DNA from: Oscheius onirici
Taxonomy: Eukaryota > Nematoda > Chromadorea > Rhabditida > Rhabditidae
Direction of reading: 5' to 3'
Assembly (NCBI GenBank): GCA_932521025.1
Contig: OW051469.1
Location: forward strand, 4,414,398 to 4,478,397
Length of the DNA stretch: 64,000 nt
Part shown: positions 35,958 through 47,260 of the stretch, one piece after another
Layout: every line of letters begins with the position of its first letter
Position numbering within the stretch: the first letter of the stretch is position 1
Program-made: the position numbers and the translations under genes
Notes under the pieces: model-generated
Seen by the model: the letters and a program-made list of their open reading frames with translations, nothing else
Told to the model about the DNA's origin: nothing
Databases searched by the model: none

Positions 35958-37138
35958 ACTGAGTTTCTGAAAAGGGAACTGTTCAAAACTGTTGGTACGA
36001 GAATGAGTGAGGGAGAGAGAAAGGGTGACCAGCTGCCGAGGGGTGGGATATCTTTTTCATCGTCCAGATGGCGGGCCCGTAAAAAGTTCCGAGCAACAGA
36101 GAGACAGGCACGGATCGAGGTCTGGGAGAGAGGTGGAGTTGACCCGGAAAGACGAGGGGCTCGGTGACGGATCAATAGACAGAACTTATCGCTCTGGATA
36201 CCGCACTACGATTAGGTTAGGTCACTAGGTGAGACTGTTTGCTCAAGATGCAATCTGGAGCATACGATACTTCAATAGAGACTCGACTAGAACGTTCTTC
36301 TTTGCAGAGACAAGAACTGAGTAATAGTGAACCTTTGCCGCTTACCACAAGTCTGTGAGATGTATTGCGCAACTGGAAACAGACATGTAATGTATAGGAG
36401 AGAGAGATTGGGAAAATGCTCATAGTGTGACAGATTAGTCAAGATTTGAGCAAGGGAAGTTTGTTAAGCGTTGACAACCGCATTCGAGTAAGTTTTAAAG
36501 AGACACACAACGATCACTCGTTATTATTGCTATTGTCTCGTCTAAAAACTATCAAGAGATCTGTGACTGAGAATCTATTTCTGGAGGCCGAACTCCTAGC
36601 TGATTCTATTGATTTTGATATGTAAGAGAAAACGTCGCTGATGAATGTAAGATCAAACTGGCTACCACGCAAAGAGCAGTAATTGTGGAGTTGGGGACGA
36701 AAAGACTGGGATAGTTGCAAAAGCCTGGAACAAATCTAGAAAATAGAGTTGGCAAACCACTCCTTGCCATAGTTCGCGGGGTCAACAGAAGGTGCACAAT
36801 CGGCAAGGGTCAATGTGTCTCTCTGACTCAGCACAACTGTTGCTCTCTCTAAAAAGACGCGCCTGTTACACTTCGGATGTCTCTGGCAAATTAATCGTGT
36901 CTCAGTGTTGGAGTTTTTTTGGGGACCAATCCTATACTTGCTGACTCATATTCTGTGTACAAAAAATTTAGTGAAAAGGGTAGAGCGAAAATTACAAAAC
37001 GAGTACCGGTAAGCCCAGTGAATAATGCTTCACAGATGTAGAATCTTCACAGACAGGAAAGTGGGGTGAGACTAGGGGGATACAACTAGTTTTTGGAAAA
37101 TATTATGAAAAAATGAATGGGTAAAAAAGTGAGGGAAC
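35958..37138. promoter_or_regulatory. Upstream region of laminin / downstream of SEC62
   Basis: There is no coding sequence. On the minus strand CCCTTTTCAG lies directly before AAACTCAGT and the laminin ATG, so at least part of the stretch is outron. I see no clear TATA element or other motif. Confidence 0.4.
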
Positions 37139-38978
37139 TTAGTTGACATGGACGAATCCGTCGTCTTCACGCCTGGCGCGTCTTTTTCTCGGCTTGTTCG
37201 AGCTTTCGGGTGAAGGAGGAACCGACGGCTCCGAATCACTGGCCGATCCACCAGTAGAATTCTGCTGCTCTTCGTCCTCTTCGGACACGCTTCCGGCAGA
37301 ATCTTCGCCTTTTTCGTCCTTCTTCTCGACAGGCACAGTTTCTTCTTCGGCATCGCTATCTTTGTCCTTCTTTTTCTTCTCGCTCTTCTTCTTTTTCTCG
37401 TCTTCTCCAGTTGATTGGCTGCCTCCACGGGGACAGTATTCGTAGGTGTACCAGGGCTTGAAAGACTCGAAGAAGCCACAATCCTGAAAGTATAGACGTT
37501 TGTTTAGACAGTTACGAAAATTATAGTTTGCTAGAGGCTAGAGACTAGAGGCGAGGTCAGAAAGAGGCCCAAACACTAACTTTTTTGTGACGGTGGAAAC
37601 GGATTGCTAGGAAACACTTACGTATTTACGCTGCGTGACTGGCGTTTGACAATTTTCGAAAGCAAGGCTAGGTTACTGGTAATCATAATTTTTCGGTCTG
37701 ATATTACAGGCTGTATAGCTCCGAGAGTATATCGCTGCCTAGCTGCACATGAAGTGGGAAAACGAAATTGAAAAAAAAAGTTGGACAAACCTCGGTAAGA
37801 TTGGGAAGTATCCAGAGCTTGTGTTGTCCACCGGTCGCGAGCCAGATGATGCCGAACAGAATGGTACGCACTGAAAGTTTTAACGAAAATTGTGGAAAGA
37901 AGCAAAAACTAACGGATAGCGGTGACGAGAATGGCTCCAAAAGCTCCGAGGCCAGCCATCGAGAGATACCAGACACCCTGACGCATCCACATCGGCCACA
38001 GCGGGAAGCAGCAGCCGACGATGGTAACGACGACCATTCCGAATCCGACGAGTTTCTTCCAGAGCGGCGTCGGGTCAAAAATCCAGACGTAGACGTCCTT
38101 GTCGTCGAGGAAGACCTGGCTCTGATGATACTCCAGCTTGACCTTTTTCTTCTTCTTTTCGCCATCGGCAGCCGGCTTCTTGTCGTCTTTTTCCTCCTTC
38201 TCGTCCTTTTTGTCGTCTTGCTCACTGGCAGACACGTCCGAATCCTTCTTGTCCTTCTTCTTCGTCTCCTTGTCCTTCTTCGGCACGAGCTTCTTGGCAC
38301 GGAAGAACATTCCCAGATCCATCAGTTCTTGAATATAGTGGATACATGTGTTCCTGAAGCAATTGTTTAGAAAAAATATAGGGAAAATCCAACCTGTCAG
38401 CAAATTTGGGCTCTCCTTTGGCCTTGTTTCCGTACGTTGAATTCAGCAGAGTGTCGACGGCCTTGCTTCCTGAAACGTATGGTTTTCAATTATGAAAAGA
38501 GGCAACATTACCGGAAAAATAGTGAGCCTCGTTCTCTTGAAACATGGTCGTGTTGGTAGGGCAGTTGAAGCGAATATATTTAGCAATCTCGTCCTGCTCT
38601 TTTGATGGCTGGACCTTCTGTTCGTCTCCATCGCCCTGAATATGTAGATTGCTGATAAATAACATTTTTAGGTTTCAACATTTGTGACTAGCTGTTTTCG
38701 TCGTCATTCGGGCGCCGATATAAGTTCACAACATTACGGAACGCAAAATGTTAACAAAACTCGTGCCATACCGATTTGCAAAACACCAGCAAATGGATAT
38801 TATCACCAATCATAACATTTGTTCAACTGTTTTCTTGTACATTCTTAGCAACTTGCATTAAAAAAGTTTACAAAACACGGGTCTAAAGGGCATGTGACGG
38901 TACAGCATTTTCACTACCTTAGGAACGAAAATTATTGGAAAGACTTACCTTTTTGTTATTTCTAGCCCTCGGCGGCAT
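37139..38978 (-). CDS. sec-62: SEC62, translocation protein of the ER
   Basis: Six exons (38949-38978, 38512-38635, 38394-38469, 37914-38353, 37791-37870, 37139-37483) encode 364 residues. The N-terminus MPPRARNNKK is followed by the conserved cytosolic region (IAKYIRFNCPTNTTMFQENE, YIQELMDLGMFFRAKKLVPK). Then come a Lys/Asp/Glu-rich insert, VWIFDPTPLWKK, and two hydrophobic segments (VVVTIVGCCFPLWPMWMRQG, then YLSMAGLGAFGAILVTAI). The C-terminal tail is highly charged. Sec62 sits in the ER membrane next to the Sec61 channel and Sec63, and assists post-translational import of small precursors. The size and two-TM layout match animal Sec62, and all splice phases fit. Confidence 0.93.
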
Positions 38979-39733
38979 TATACTGCGAAGAGGAGAGCAG
39001 AGAAACGCTGAAAATCTGGATTTTTCTACTGAAAAAAATGAGAAGGAAAAAAATGGAGACAAATGATTTGAAAATGCAGCGCTCAGCTGACCGTAGTTGG
39101 TTGTTTCGGAACGAGCACAAAAAATTGGAGGGAAGAAGAGGACACACAAAAAATTGGAGGGAAGAAGAGGACATTGAAAAGTAGCTGCTTCTCAGTTTTA
39201 CTGCAAACGAAGGGAAATAGACTCATTTTTGGTAAAAATATTTGCATGGGAGCTGGAAAACACTGGAAATAGACGGACAACACATCCTTCAGCAGACGTC
39301 ATTCGCTAGGCTTTCGTCAAAAGACACATGGCCGAATTCTATGCGGCAGCTGCATTCAGGCTTGTCCACCTAATTTCCTCTTGCCAAAAACTTTTCTTGT
39401 GGTTATTTTCTTCGACTTTGTTCAGTTTTTGCCCCAAATGTTGTGCATTCAATAAAAAACAAACAAAAAGGTCGTTTTTTACCAACATTGCTGGAAAACA
39501 CGTCGTCTGCACTTTTTATTTTCTCTTTTCTTTGCTGTACGTTTTCTTTGCGTAAAACGTAAACAGAATGTTGTAAAATCAGCAAAACAACGATCAGAAC
39601 AGGAAAACACAGAAAATCTAGCAGGAAATTCCATGTTGTTCCACTCTTGACACCTTCTTCTCGTTTCTATTCGCTCTTGTTCTGTCCTTGTTTTCGTGTA
39701 GTTTTTCTTTTAAAATATTAATTTTCAGTTAGA
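38979..39733. promoter_or_regulatory. Shared upstream region of SEC62 (minus) and NDUFB3 (plus)
   Basis: Head-to-head intergenic stretch of about 750 bp, AT-rich towards the right. It contains a short direct repeat, CACAAAAAATTGGAGGGAAG at about 39116 and 39146. It ends in TTAATTTTCAG 5 bases before the NDUFB3 start, read as a trans-splice site. Confidence 0.45.
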
Positions 39734-40091
39734 ATGGGTGGCGGTCACCACGAGCCCTTCACCATCCCCAAGTACACCATCTACAACGAGTACCAAAAGT
39801 TCCCAGAACTTCTGGCTCACGAGAAAAGGCTCGCTCAAATTGGACTCAAGGATCCCTGGATCAGGTATTTTTTTCTCGTCTCTTCGACATTTTGACACTG
39901 AAATATTCAGAAACTACGTGTATCTCTATGACCGCAAGTATCCTCATGTCGTAGGACAGTGGGCTCACTTCAAAAAGCTCATTTTGCCCGGCTGGAAAGC
40001 CGGCGTCGGTGCTGCTGCCCTTTTGATCGCTGCCGAAGAGCTCTACCAGTACGCGAAACACGGAACGACCTCTTGGGATGCTCATCACTAG
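39734..40091 (+). CDS. ndub-3: NADH:ubiquinone oxidoreductase subunit NDUFB3 (complex I B12)
   Basis: Two exons (39734-39864 and 39911-40091) encode 103 residues. MGGGHHEPFTIPKYTIYNEY is followed by the family core LAQIGLKDPWIRNYVYLYD, comparable to 'LAAKGLRDPWGRNEAWRY' in mammals. A single membrane segment follows (WKAGVGAAALLIAAEELYQY), and the protein ends with a His-containing tail. It is an accessory subunit of the membrane arm of mitochondrial complex I. The next gene starts only 146 bases after the stop codon on the same strand, behind its own unpaired 3' splice acceptor, so the two probably form an operon. The gene symbol follows C. elegans-style naming and is only indicative. Confidence 0.93.
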
Positions 40092-40236
40092 AAAAACTGC
40101 TCGATTTTTGTATACTTTTCTAGATTTTCGTAGATAAACCATGTGTGAGAGCATCGTCTTTTCAAAACAATCGTTTTACCGTGTTCGATGTCTCTAAAAT
40201 GTTCTCGAGTGCCTAAAACCACAAATTTAGGCTTCC
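40092..40236 (+). promoter_or_regulatory. Intercistronic region of a probable operon
   Basis: A 145 bp spacer holds an AGATAAACC poly(A)-signal-like variant about 40 bases after the NDUFB3 stop, a T-rich part, and then CCACAAATTTAG 6 bases before the SFT2 ATG. A spacing of about 100 bp between poly(A) site and acceptor is typical of SL2-type processing of nematode operons. Confidence 0.55.
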
Positions 40237-43200
40237 ATGTCGGCGTTGGAAGCCTTTGTGAATGAACAGAAAAAGAAAGCCGCCGGATTAACCAGTGGAC
40301 TTGGCTCGGCCTCTTTCAGCTCGCTTGGAGACCTTAGAAGCAAACTCTCCAGCTCTATCAGGTTATTTTTCTTTATTTCCAATAAAAATATTTTAGTGGT
40401 ATTCCCCTGCTCTCAAGAAGTGAGACAGCCGATACAGAATCTCTTACAGGCGAAGTCGGCGATGGACAGCTTCCACAGGCCAAAAATAGGTACTTTTTGC
40501 TTTTGCGTATGCTTTTACTCTGAATGTTCGGAAAAACGGGAGGAGGATGGTTCTCGTCGGATGAAAGTGTCTTCGGACTGACGCGGACCCAAAGGATTTT
40601 CGCCTTCTTCATGTGCATAATTGGAGCGATGGTCTGCTTTTCCACGGTAACATTTTTTTCTCCTTTACTTTTTCATCCAATCTACTGGTAGTAACATGTG
40701 AAAGCGGCTTCATTTCGTCAAATGGTTCTTTTCTTTATCTTTTTCAAACGCAGTTGAAACACTCTGTTTTACTGTCGCATGTAAAATAGGCAACCGTCGA
40801 AGTTCGGCGATATCATGTTGATTGTCAAAAATGCTCGAAAACAACCATAACAAAAAGACTCTTGAAAGAAGACTTGCTCGTCGTGAGCAAATTTACGAAA
40901 TACAAGGAGTTCGTATTTTAGTCTCTTCTTTAATTCTCCCCTTTCAAAAATAGCCGTAATCGGCCCGTTTCCCTTTTTATGAAAATCTACTGCGTGGTTT
41001 TGTTTGAACTCAGGATCAAGCTCAAAAGACCGAGGCAGTGAGGGATGATCCCGTGGGTATCTGGACGCTGAAAAAAAGTCTCATCATTCTAGGAAATCCC
41101 TGATCAATCCATTCAATTTTCAGGCAATGTTCTTGATTCCGATGATCATCGTTTCGACGAGAAAGTTTGCTGCTCTCAACACACTTGGCTCCGTTTTACT
41201 TCTCATGAGGTTCGTGTCACTTTTCTCTCTTTTATCCGGAAAAGAACCAATTGTTCCGACACATGATCCTATTTAGATTAATTAATTAGATGAAAACATC
41301 TTGCTACTGAGGCCACGGGCCATTTTAAGCGATGAAAACGTGAGAGAGGCAAATAAAACGACGTGATAAATTGCAAGGCGAAATTGCTCATTTGCATCTC
41401 TTTTGTTCTCTTGTATAGAGTCCCTCTTTTGCAAGATTTATAGCCTAGAAGAGGCGGCAAGATATGGCCTTTTTTGTCTGACAAATTCAGAATGACGATT
41501 CTCAGTTCCTGGCCCCCGCTTGACAGCTCCTCTGGGAGTAACTTTTGTGCTTGCCAGAGTTAAATGTGTTTAAAGTCACGGAGGCTATTCCCGGCTGTAA
41601 ACAGAGCCATGTGCGTAAAACTCAGTATTTTGAGAGGGAATAGTAATCCCAGAAGGATTACCACTGGATCTATAACTCTAGAGAGAACAGGTGATTAGAT
41701 GGAGAGAGAAACACTTGCTCTCTAAATGTTTTCACGCTGTTCCGGGTGATTTATATCCGGGAGAGGAAAAATTGAGTCTGAGACTTTCCCAATGAACTTG
41801 GGACTGAGACCAGGCTTCCAATCGTGCATAGTTGAGCAGCTATGAGAGACGGGATATTTCTGGAAAATATCGTCATGCAAACTTGGGTACATAAACACTG
41901 AAAATCAGCGGCTTGTTATTTAGTTTTGTGGAAAATTGGAAATTTAAAACTGGTTTCGATAGTTTCCATTCGTATTTTGAACGAAAAACAAAAACAGCTC
42001 AATTTAGGATCATTTCGATTGATTGTTTGCTTGTAATTTTAGCAATTTGCTCACCAAAACATACCAGATTCGATATCTTGACCCAAAACTTGTAGATTTT
42101 AAGAGTTGCTTGTGAAAGTGCAACATTTCTCAACAATTCCCGATTTTCAGCTTCTCCTTCCTCTGGGGTCCACGATCGTATCTGCAGCATCTTCTCTCGG
42201 AACAACGACGTTTGGTCACCGTCTGCTACCTGTCGGCTCTCTTTGCGACTCTCTACTCCTCCCTCTGGGTAAGTCTGCTCTTTTTCTCTCAGTCTATTGA
42301 CTCCCCCAACTTTTTGACTTGATAATCGGTCCTCTCTCACCAATTGGTATGCAGGAAACGAATAGTTTATTACGGGGACGTATTTACAAAAGAAGGGGGC
42401 ACAACCTGTGTTTATGATCAGCATTTGGATTTTTTTTGTCGAGGAGAATATCCACTGTCACCTCGCCACGAACATTTGAACGAATTCTTCGTAGTCGATC
42501 TGAAGAAAAAAGGCCTCGTTATAGAACGGAAGAATGGAGCTGCTTTTAATTTGATTCTGTGAAGGGAGAGCGGGAGCTAGTAATTGAGAGTCTCACGATG
42601 TTTTGACAGAAAAAGAGACACGGAGATTGGAATCGAGGCAAGGAAAAAAATCTTCCTATTTCTTCTGAGAACCCGGAAAAATATCAGCGAAAAGTAATGT
42701 GTAACTAGGGAGAATCCTACGATGCTTTGGCATTCCCCGCTTTTTTGACTGGACCTACTGATATATCACAACCAGAGGCTGCCCTCTCTCTCTCTCTGGG
42801 CCCGAAAACAGTTGTCAGCATGGAATGCTGGCCGAGGGTCTTCCGCCTCTAGTCTCAAAACAATCACAATTTGTATGCCTACCTGTCCATCACCGTCAAT
42901 ATCGACCTCGGCGATGATTTCGTCGACTTCTTGGTCGCTGAACTGCTCGCCCATGTGGGTCATGAAGTACCGGAACTCGTCGGCCGTGATGTAGCCATTT
43001 CCGTCCCGATCGAAGACCCGAAAAGCCTCGCGGATCATTTCGCTGTCGTTTTCCTAAATGTTCAGTTGTTTCAACTGTCATTTGAGTAGTTTTTCTCCCA
43101 AAACTAACTACATTGTTCTGAGTAATTTATCGCTTTTCGGCGCGAACCACGAGGAGTCGGGAGTAATCTCCCGAGGGCTGTCTGATTGAGTGTCGTTCTA

Positions 43201-46200
43201 TTTTAGTGTCAAAACTACTTTTTCCACGTATTCCAGTAGTAAACAAGTACCGTACCTTGTTCATCCGCTTCATCATCTGGCAGAATTCGGGAAAATCTAT
43301 CGTTCCGCTGCCGTCAATGTCGACCTCATTCACCATGTCCTGCAGCTCTTGTTCTGTCGGATTTTGGCCGAGAGAACGCATCGCGACTCCCAGCTCTTTA
43401 GATGAGATGGAGCCATTGCCGTCCTGAAGAAAATGATGTCTCATGACTGACTGATATAACTCAGACTTTTTCTCTCCCTCCCTGTCTCTCAGTCTCATAC
43501 ACACAGCTGGTCTTGGATTGAAAGAGATGAGCCGACGCATGACACAAACTTTTCTCCCTCTCTTCCTATGGGAAAGTCCAGTCGGCCTGTGAAAGCGAGT
43601 CATACTTCCCTCTCTCTGAGAAAAGGAGAATGGGGCCATAAGGGCTGGACTCATTAGATGGGATTAGAGATTGATTGCTGCAGTATTCTGTTTTTTTACT
43701 ACTTCGTCATGTTGTCCCCGGGGTAAAGTTAAGGGTCTTTTCTACATGAAATTCGGGGTACTGGACTACGATGTCTCAAACACCACCACCCTCTTCAGAC
43801 AGAGATATTTGAAACCGCCAGAAGACGGCGGAAAACGAACCTTGTCAAATAGCCTGAAAGCCTCCTTATACTCGATGAGCTCTTCCTCACTGATGCCTTC
43901 CAGACCACTGACTGGTGTATTCTGCTTGGCTTGCCATCGGTTGAAGAGAGATACTCTTCGTGAATCGCCCATTTTTTGAGCTCTAAAAACTGGTCGTACT
44001 GACTAGAACCAAATGGAGCGGGAGAAAAGGAGGTGACGAGGGAGCTGAATCGAATTAGAAGGCGGCCTCATAAGCTGATTTCAAGAGAGAAATCGTGTTT
44101 TCTCATAGAACGGATGGTGGATGAGCTTTGAAAGACTAGAAAGGAAGGAATCGCGTGAAAATGGTAGCCTGAGGCTATGGGAGCCGGGGAAGAATGGCCT
44201 CCAAAGCCACGCCCAGAATGTTGAGAGCACAGCTGACGCCTGAAACGATCTTTCTTCGGAATCAAGCCGTCCGTCACTGTGAAAGAGAGGTCAACCTGGA
44301 TTCCATGCTCTGGAATTTCCTCGTAGAAGTTAGCAAGGTTGAGAGACTGGAAAATGAGATTGAAGGCCCTACTGTCAATTTTACTCACGGTTGGCAGGAA
44401 GCAACTGCTAGAAAAAACGAAATCTAAAAAATAAAAAATTCGTAGAGAATGTTGAGACGAGATACACTGAATGAGTCAGAAAATAAAAAAAACTTAGAAC
44501 GAACTTATTTAAAAAATGTCATGGTAAAAGTTGAAAGAGATGGGGCAAAGACGGACGGTGATAGTTGGAGAAAATAGAAGAAACAAAAAAAAGGGTAATC
44601 CTAGAAATAAATCCAGAAAAAAAAACTAAAATAGAATCGGAAAGAGTGACAGCCACACGACGTAGATCCGGACAACCAATTGAGAGTTTTGTTGTGTCGC
44701 TGAGACGTCACAATACCCTCTGGAAGTCGTCCGGAATCTCCTTTAGGGGGAGTCTCTGGTCATTTCTGAGCGAAATCTGTCATGGCAGAAGAAAAAGGCT
44801 TCAACCGGAGCCTAATATACTGGGCACTGCGAGAGTGAACACAATAAATCGGGTTGTCAGAGGCAACCGGAGAAAGATTCCCATAAAAATGACGTTTTTT
44901 GTTTGGTTTTCCTACTATAATTTCCTTATTTTCAGCTGCAGAGCACGCTCTTCACACTTCTGGCCTCCATCTTCCAGGGATTCGCACTTCTTTGGTCAGT
45001 TTCTTTATAAATTAGTTGGGTGTCGTGCCTTGCTTTGTTCTGGAGCATCTAAAAGCGATTCGCGTGGTATAGACTCCTAAATATTCAGAGCTAATGGCTC
45101 CCATCAATGCTGCAGACAAGAGTGCTGCTCGTTGAACATCAAACTGCCTCAAAATTGAGGTTTTACGAGTAGTGAGTGGGGATAAACAAGAACACTTACG
45201 AAGAAACGTTCGAGATATTCGCAGCATTAGACCACAACATACTGTACACTTGGCCTAAAATAGGAGCAAAAAGTTTGTTTTCTTTGGGAACTGTTTCTTG
45301 CTTTTGTTATCCAGAAAACGAGCTATTTTTTGGTCGTTTACTCTCCATCAGCATCTTCCCGAACCGTTATTTTGCCATGCATGAAGTTGACTATTTACTT
45401 CCCGGGATAGCTTTTTTGATCTTTGATGATCGCTGCTCATGTAGATCACAACTAAATTTAGGCCCAATTCATCATTTTGCCCTTTTGAGAGCCGTTCACT
45501 GGACTAATTAGCGTCTTTTTGTCCTCTCTGCGTAACCGAATTCCTCTCTTTGTTTGTGAGATAAAAGAATCCGACCTGAATCCGCCCGCACCTGGGCAAT
45601 TCACGGCTTACAACTTCGATGTCTTATCGGATGCTGTAATACGAGACATGGGTCGCTCTCCCTCTCTTACTGGTGTCATGTGTTCCGCTGGTGGCGGAAG
45701 TCAAAGGATTAGAGACAAGGGCTCATCCTTTCAGGAGATTTGTGTTCCAGTTATCCGGGACAGATCAGTACGATCAGAGAAAGGTGGCTCCTCGGACTAC
45801 GGATCCCTAAAAACATTCGGTAGAAATCCGACGTCAGAATCTAGCAGATCAGATCGACTAACAGGCCTCTTGTTCAGGTTCAGTCGGGTTCAGATTTTCA
45901 GCTCTTTCGCCGCTCAAAGATTGTCAGCGGATTTTTGTCTACAAAGTTACAAAATTTGCGCTGAGCGATTTCGACTGCGCTAGGTGAACATTCGGATACA
46001 ATTTTGGCCATATTACTGTACTTACAAGCTTTTTATTGTTAGACTGCAGACGGCTGGATAACAGTTCAAATTTCTTACTTTCTTCGACAAGGATCTTTTG
46101 CCTGCTCGTCAGTCAGTCAGCTTTAAAAATAAGCTGACGTGTTCAGAGATGAGTACTGCCAATTGTTCTCTCGGACCGAAGGTCCTAGAGAGGCTATCGG

Positions 46201-46921
46201 AAGCAATTAGCACCTCGATTATGCCCCTAATCTGCCTCAAAATAACGGGAAACCGTGCTCAGTTTAGCAGAAAAAGGAGAACTTTGTACGGCTGTGCAGA
46301 GGCGTGAGAAATTTGATCGTTTCTCTGAAAAATAGTCTGGACATTTGTTCCTCAGAAAAGAGCTAGTAGAGTGTGGTCAAACATCCTGTCGTCAGGCTGA
46401 TTGGGACCATCTGGACAAGATCCGGCTGCAAAAGAATTCTGTCTGCAAGAGGATGGGGGAGTATGATGTCTTGTACAAGGGAGAATTTCATGACGAGCCT
46501 CTTTCTTTCAAAGAAAGCTCGTGTTAAAATCGAGGAGGTGGGGGAAAACACCCTTGTCATCTTCGGGGGAAGGACATTTTCCAAGCTGTGAACGTGGACC
46601 AGGGTTACGTGTTGAAATTAGGTCGGCCAATGTTTATCCGACAAATATTATCCATTTGGGTCAGGTACTGTAATTTGAGCGTGATTTCCCATTTGCCGAG
46701 GGGTTTTCAGTAATTCTACAAGTTGGTCAATTTGGCGCTTGTTTGCAAGACAATGGGCAAAGAGACGCACAACTTCCTATTTTTTGTCAAAGTCTGCTAA
46801 TTTCCAAATTTTCAGGTTCGTGATGTCGTACGTGCCAGGAGGAGAACGAGGTCTTCGCTTCATGACGAGTTTCTTCACCAGTTTCGTCAGACGCAGTCCG
46901 ACTACCGTACTCCCAATCTAA
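40237..46921 (+). CDS. SFT2 family vesicle-transport membrane protein
   Basis: Seven exons with consistent phases (40237-40361, 40397-40489, 40532-40646, 41124-41209, 42151-42268, 44936-44994, 46816-46921) encode 233 residues. A polar N-terminus (residues 1-90, ending [20 protein letters not shown]) precedes four hydrophobic segments: [57 protein letters not shown] and [20 protein letters not shown]. It ends [23 protein letters not shown]2 proteins are Golgi tetraspanners involved in endosome-to-Golgi membrane fusion. The acceptor of exon 3 reads TTCGG instead of TTCAG, one base from canonical. The 2.7 kb intron between exons 5 and 6 contains a calmodulin-like gene on the other strand, and the last intron (44995-46815) is also unusually long. 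Confidence 0.88.
42458..43972 (-). CDS. cal: Calmodulin-like protein with four EF hands, nested in an SFT2 intron
   Basis: Four exons (43841-43972, 43256-43423, 42883-43053, 42458-42499), all phase 0, encode 170 residues. The N-terminal extension is [20 protein letters not shown], then [18 protein letters not shown]. The four loops are [12 protein letters not shown] (split by intron 1, with the D/K supplied by exon 1), [24 protein letters not shown] and DIDGDGQIDYEE. All have the acidic positions 1, 3, 5 and 12 needed for calcium. It ends FVQMFVAR, lacking the usual MMT(A)[14 protein letters not shown] and [19 protein letters not shown] place it closest to nematode CAL-1-type calmodulin relatives, not calmodulin itself. 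Its Ca2+-sensor targets are unknown. The whole gene lies inside SFT2 intron 5 in antisense orientation. Confidence 0.93.
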
Positions 46922-47260
46922 TCCCAAACCCTGTGATTCCTTTATTTATTTCGAGTGTACAATTGTATCATAACTAGCGGGATTGTAGCCTAAAAACTGA
47001 CACACAGATGATTCCTCTTTAGGGTTCCAGAGAGACTTTATCAGCACAATCTTTCTCCTACTATCCCTTCCAATTTTTCCTCAAAATGGGTTTTTTCACG
47101 CTCACATTGGGCTCTTTTTGTGTACTCGAGACGATGATATTGTATCCGGTAACCTTCGTAAAACAGTTTAAACCATAAAAATCTGTACTTTTTGATTCTG
47201 TTCCGTCAAAACTACTTATCCGATAAATTAGAAGACTCGAAAAATTAAGATTGGAGAAAA
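46922..47260. other. Short intergenic region between SFT2 and TELO2
   Basis: About 340 bp of AT-rich sequence with no recognisable element. The plus-strand TELO2 gene follows in the same orientation, so SFT2 poly(A) and TELO2 promoter or trans-splice signals must lie here. I cannot pick them out with confidence. Confidence 0.4.

Noticed and set aside
37143-38332. Plus-strand Ser/Phe-rich frames over the SEC62 gene
   Set aside because: They are antisense shadows of the Lys/Glu-rich SEC62 exons.
44068-44388. 107-codon minus-strand frame just upstream of the calmodulin-like gene
   Set aside because: It could be a 5' exon of that gene, but no donor joins it in phase to the clear Met start at 43972, and it has no EF-hand or other domain.
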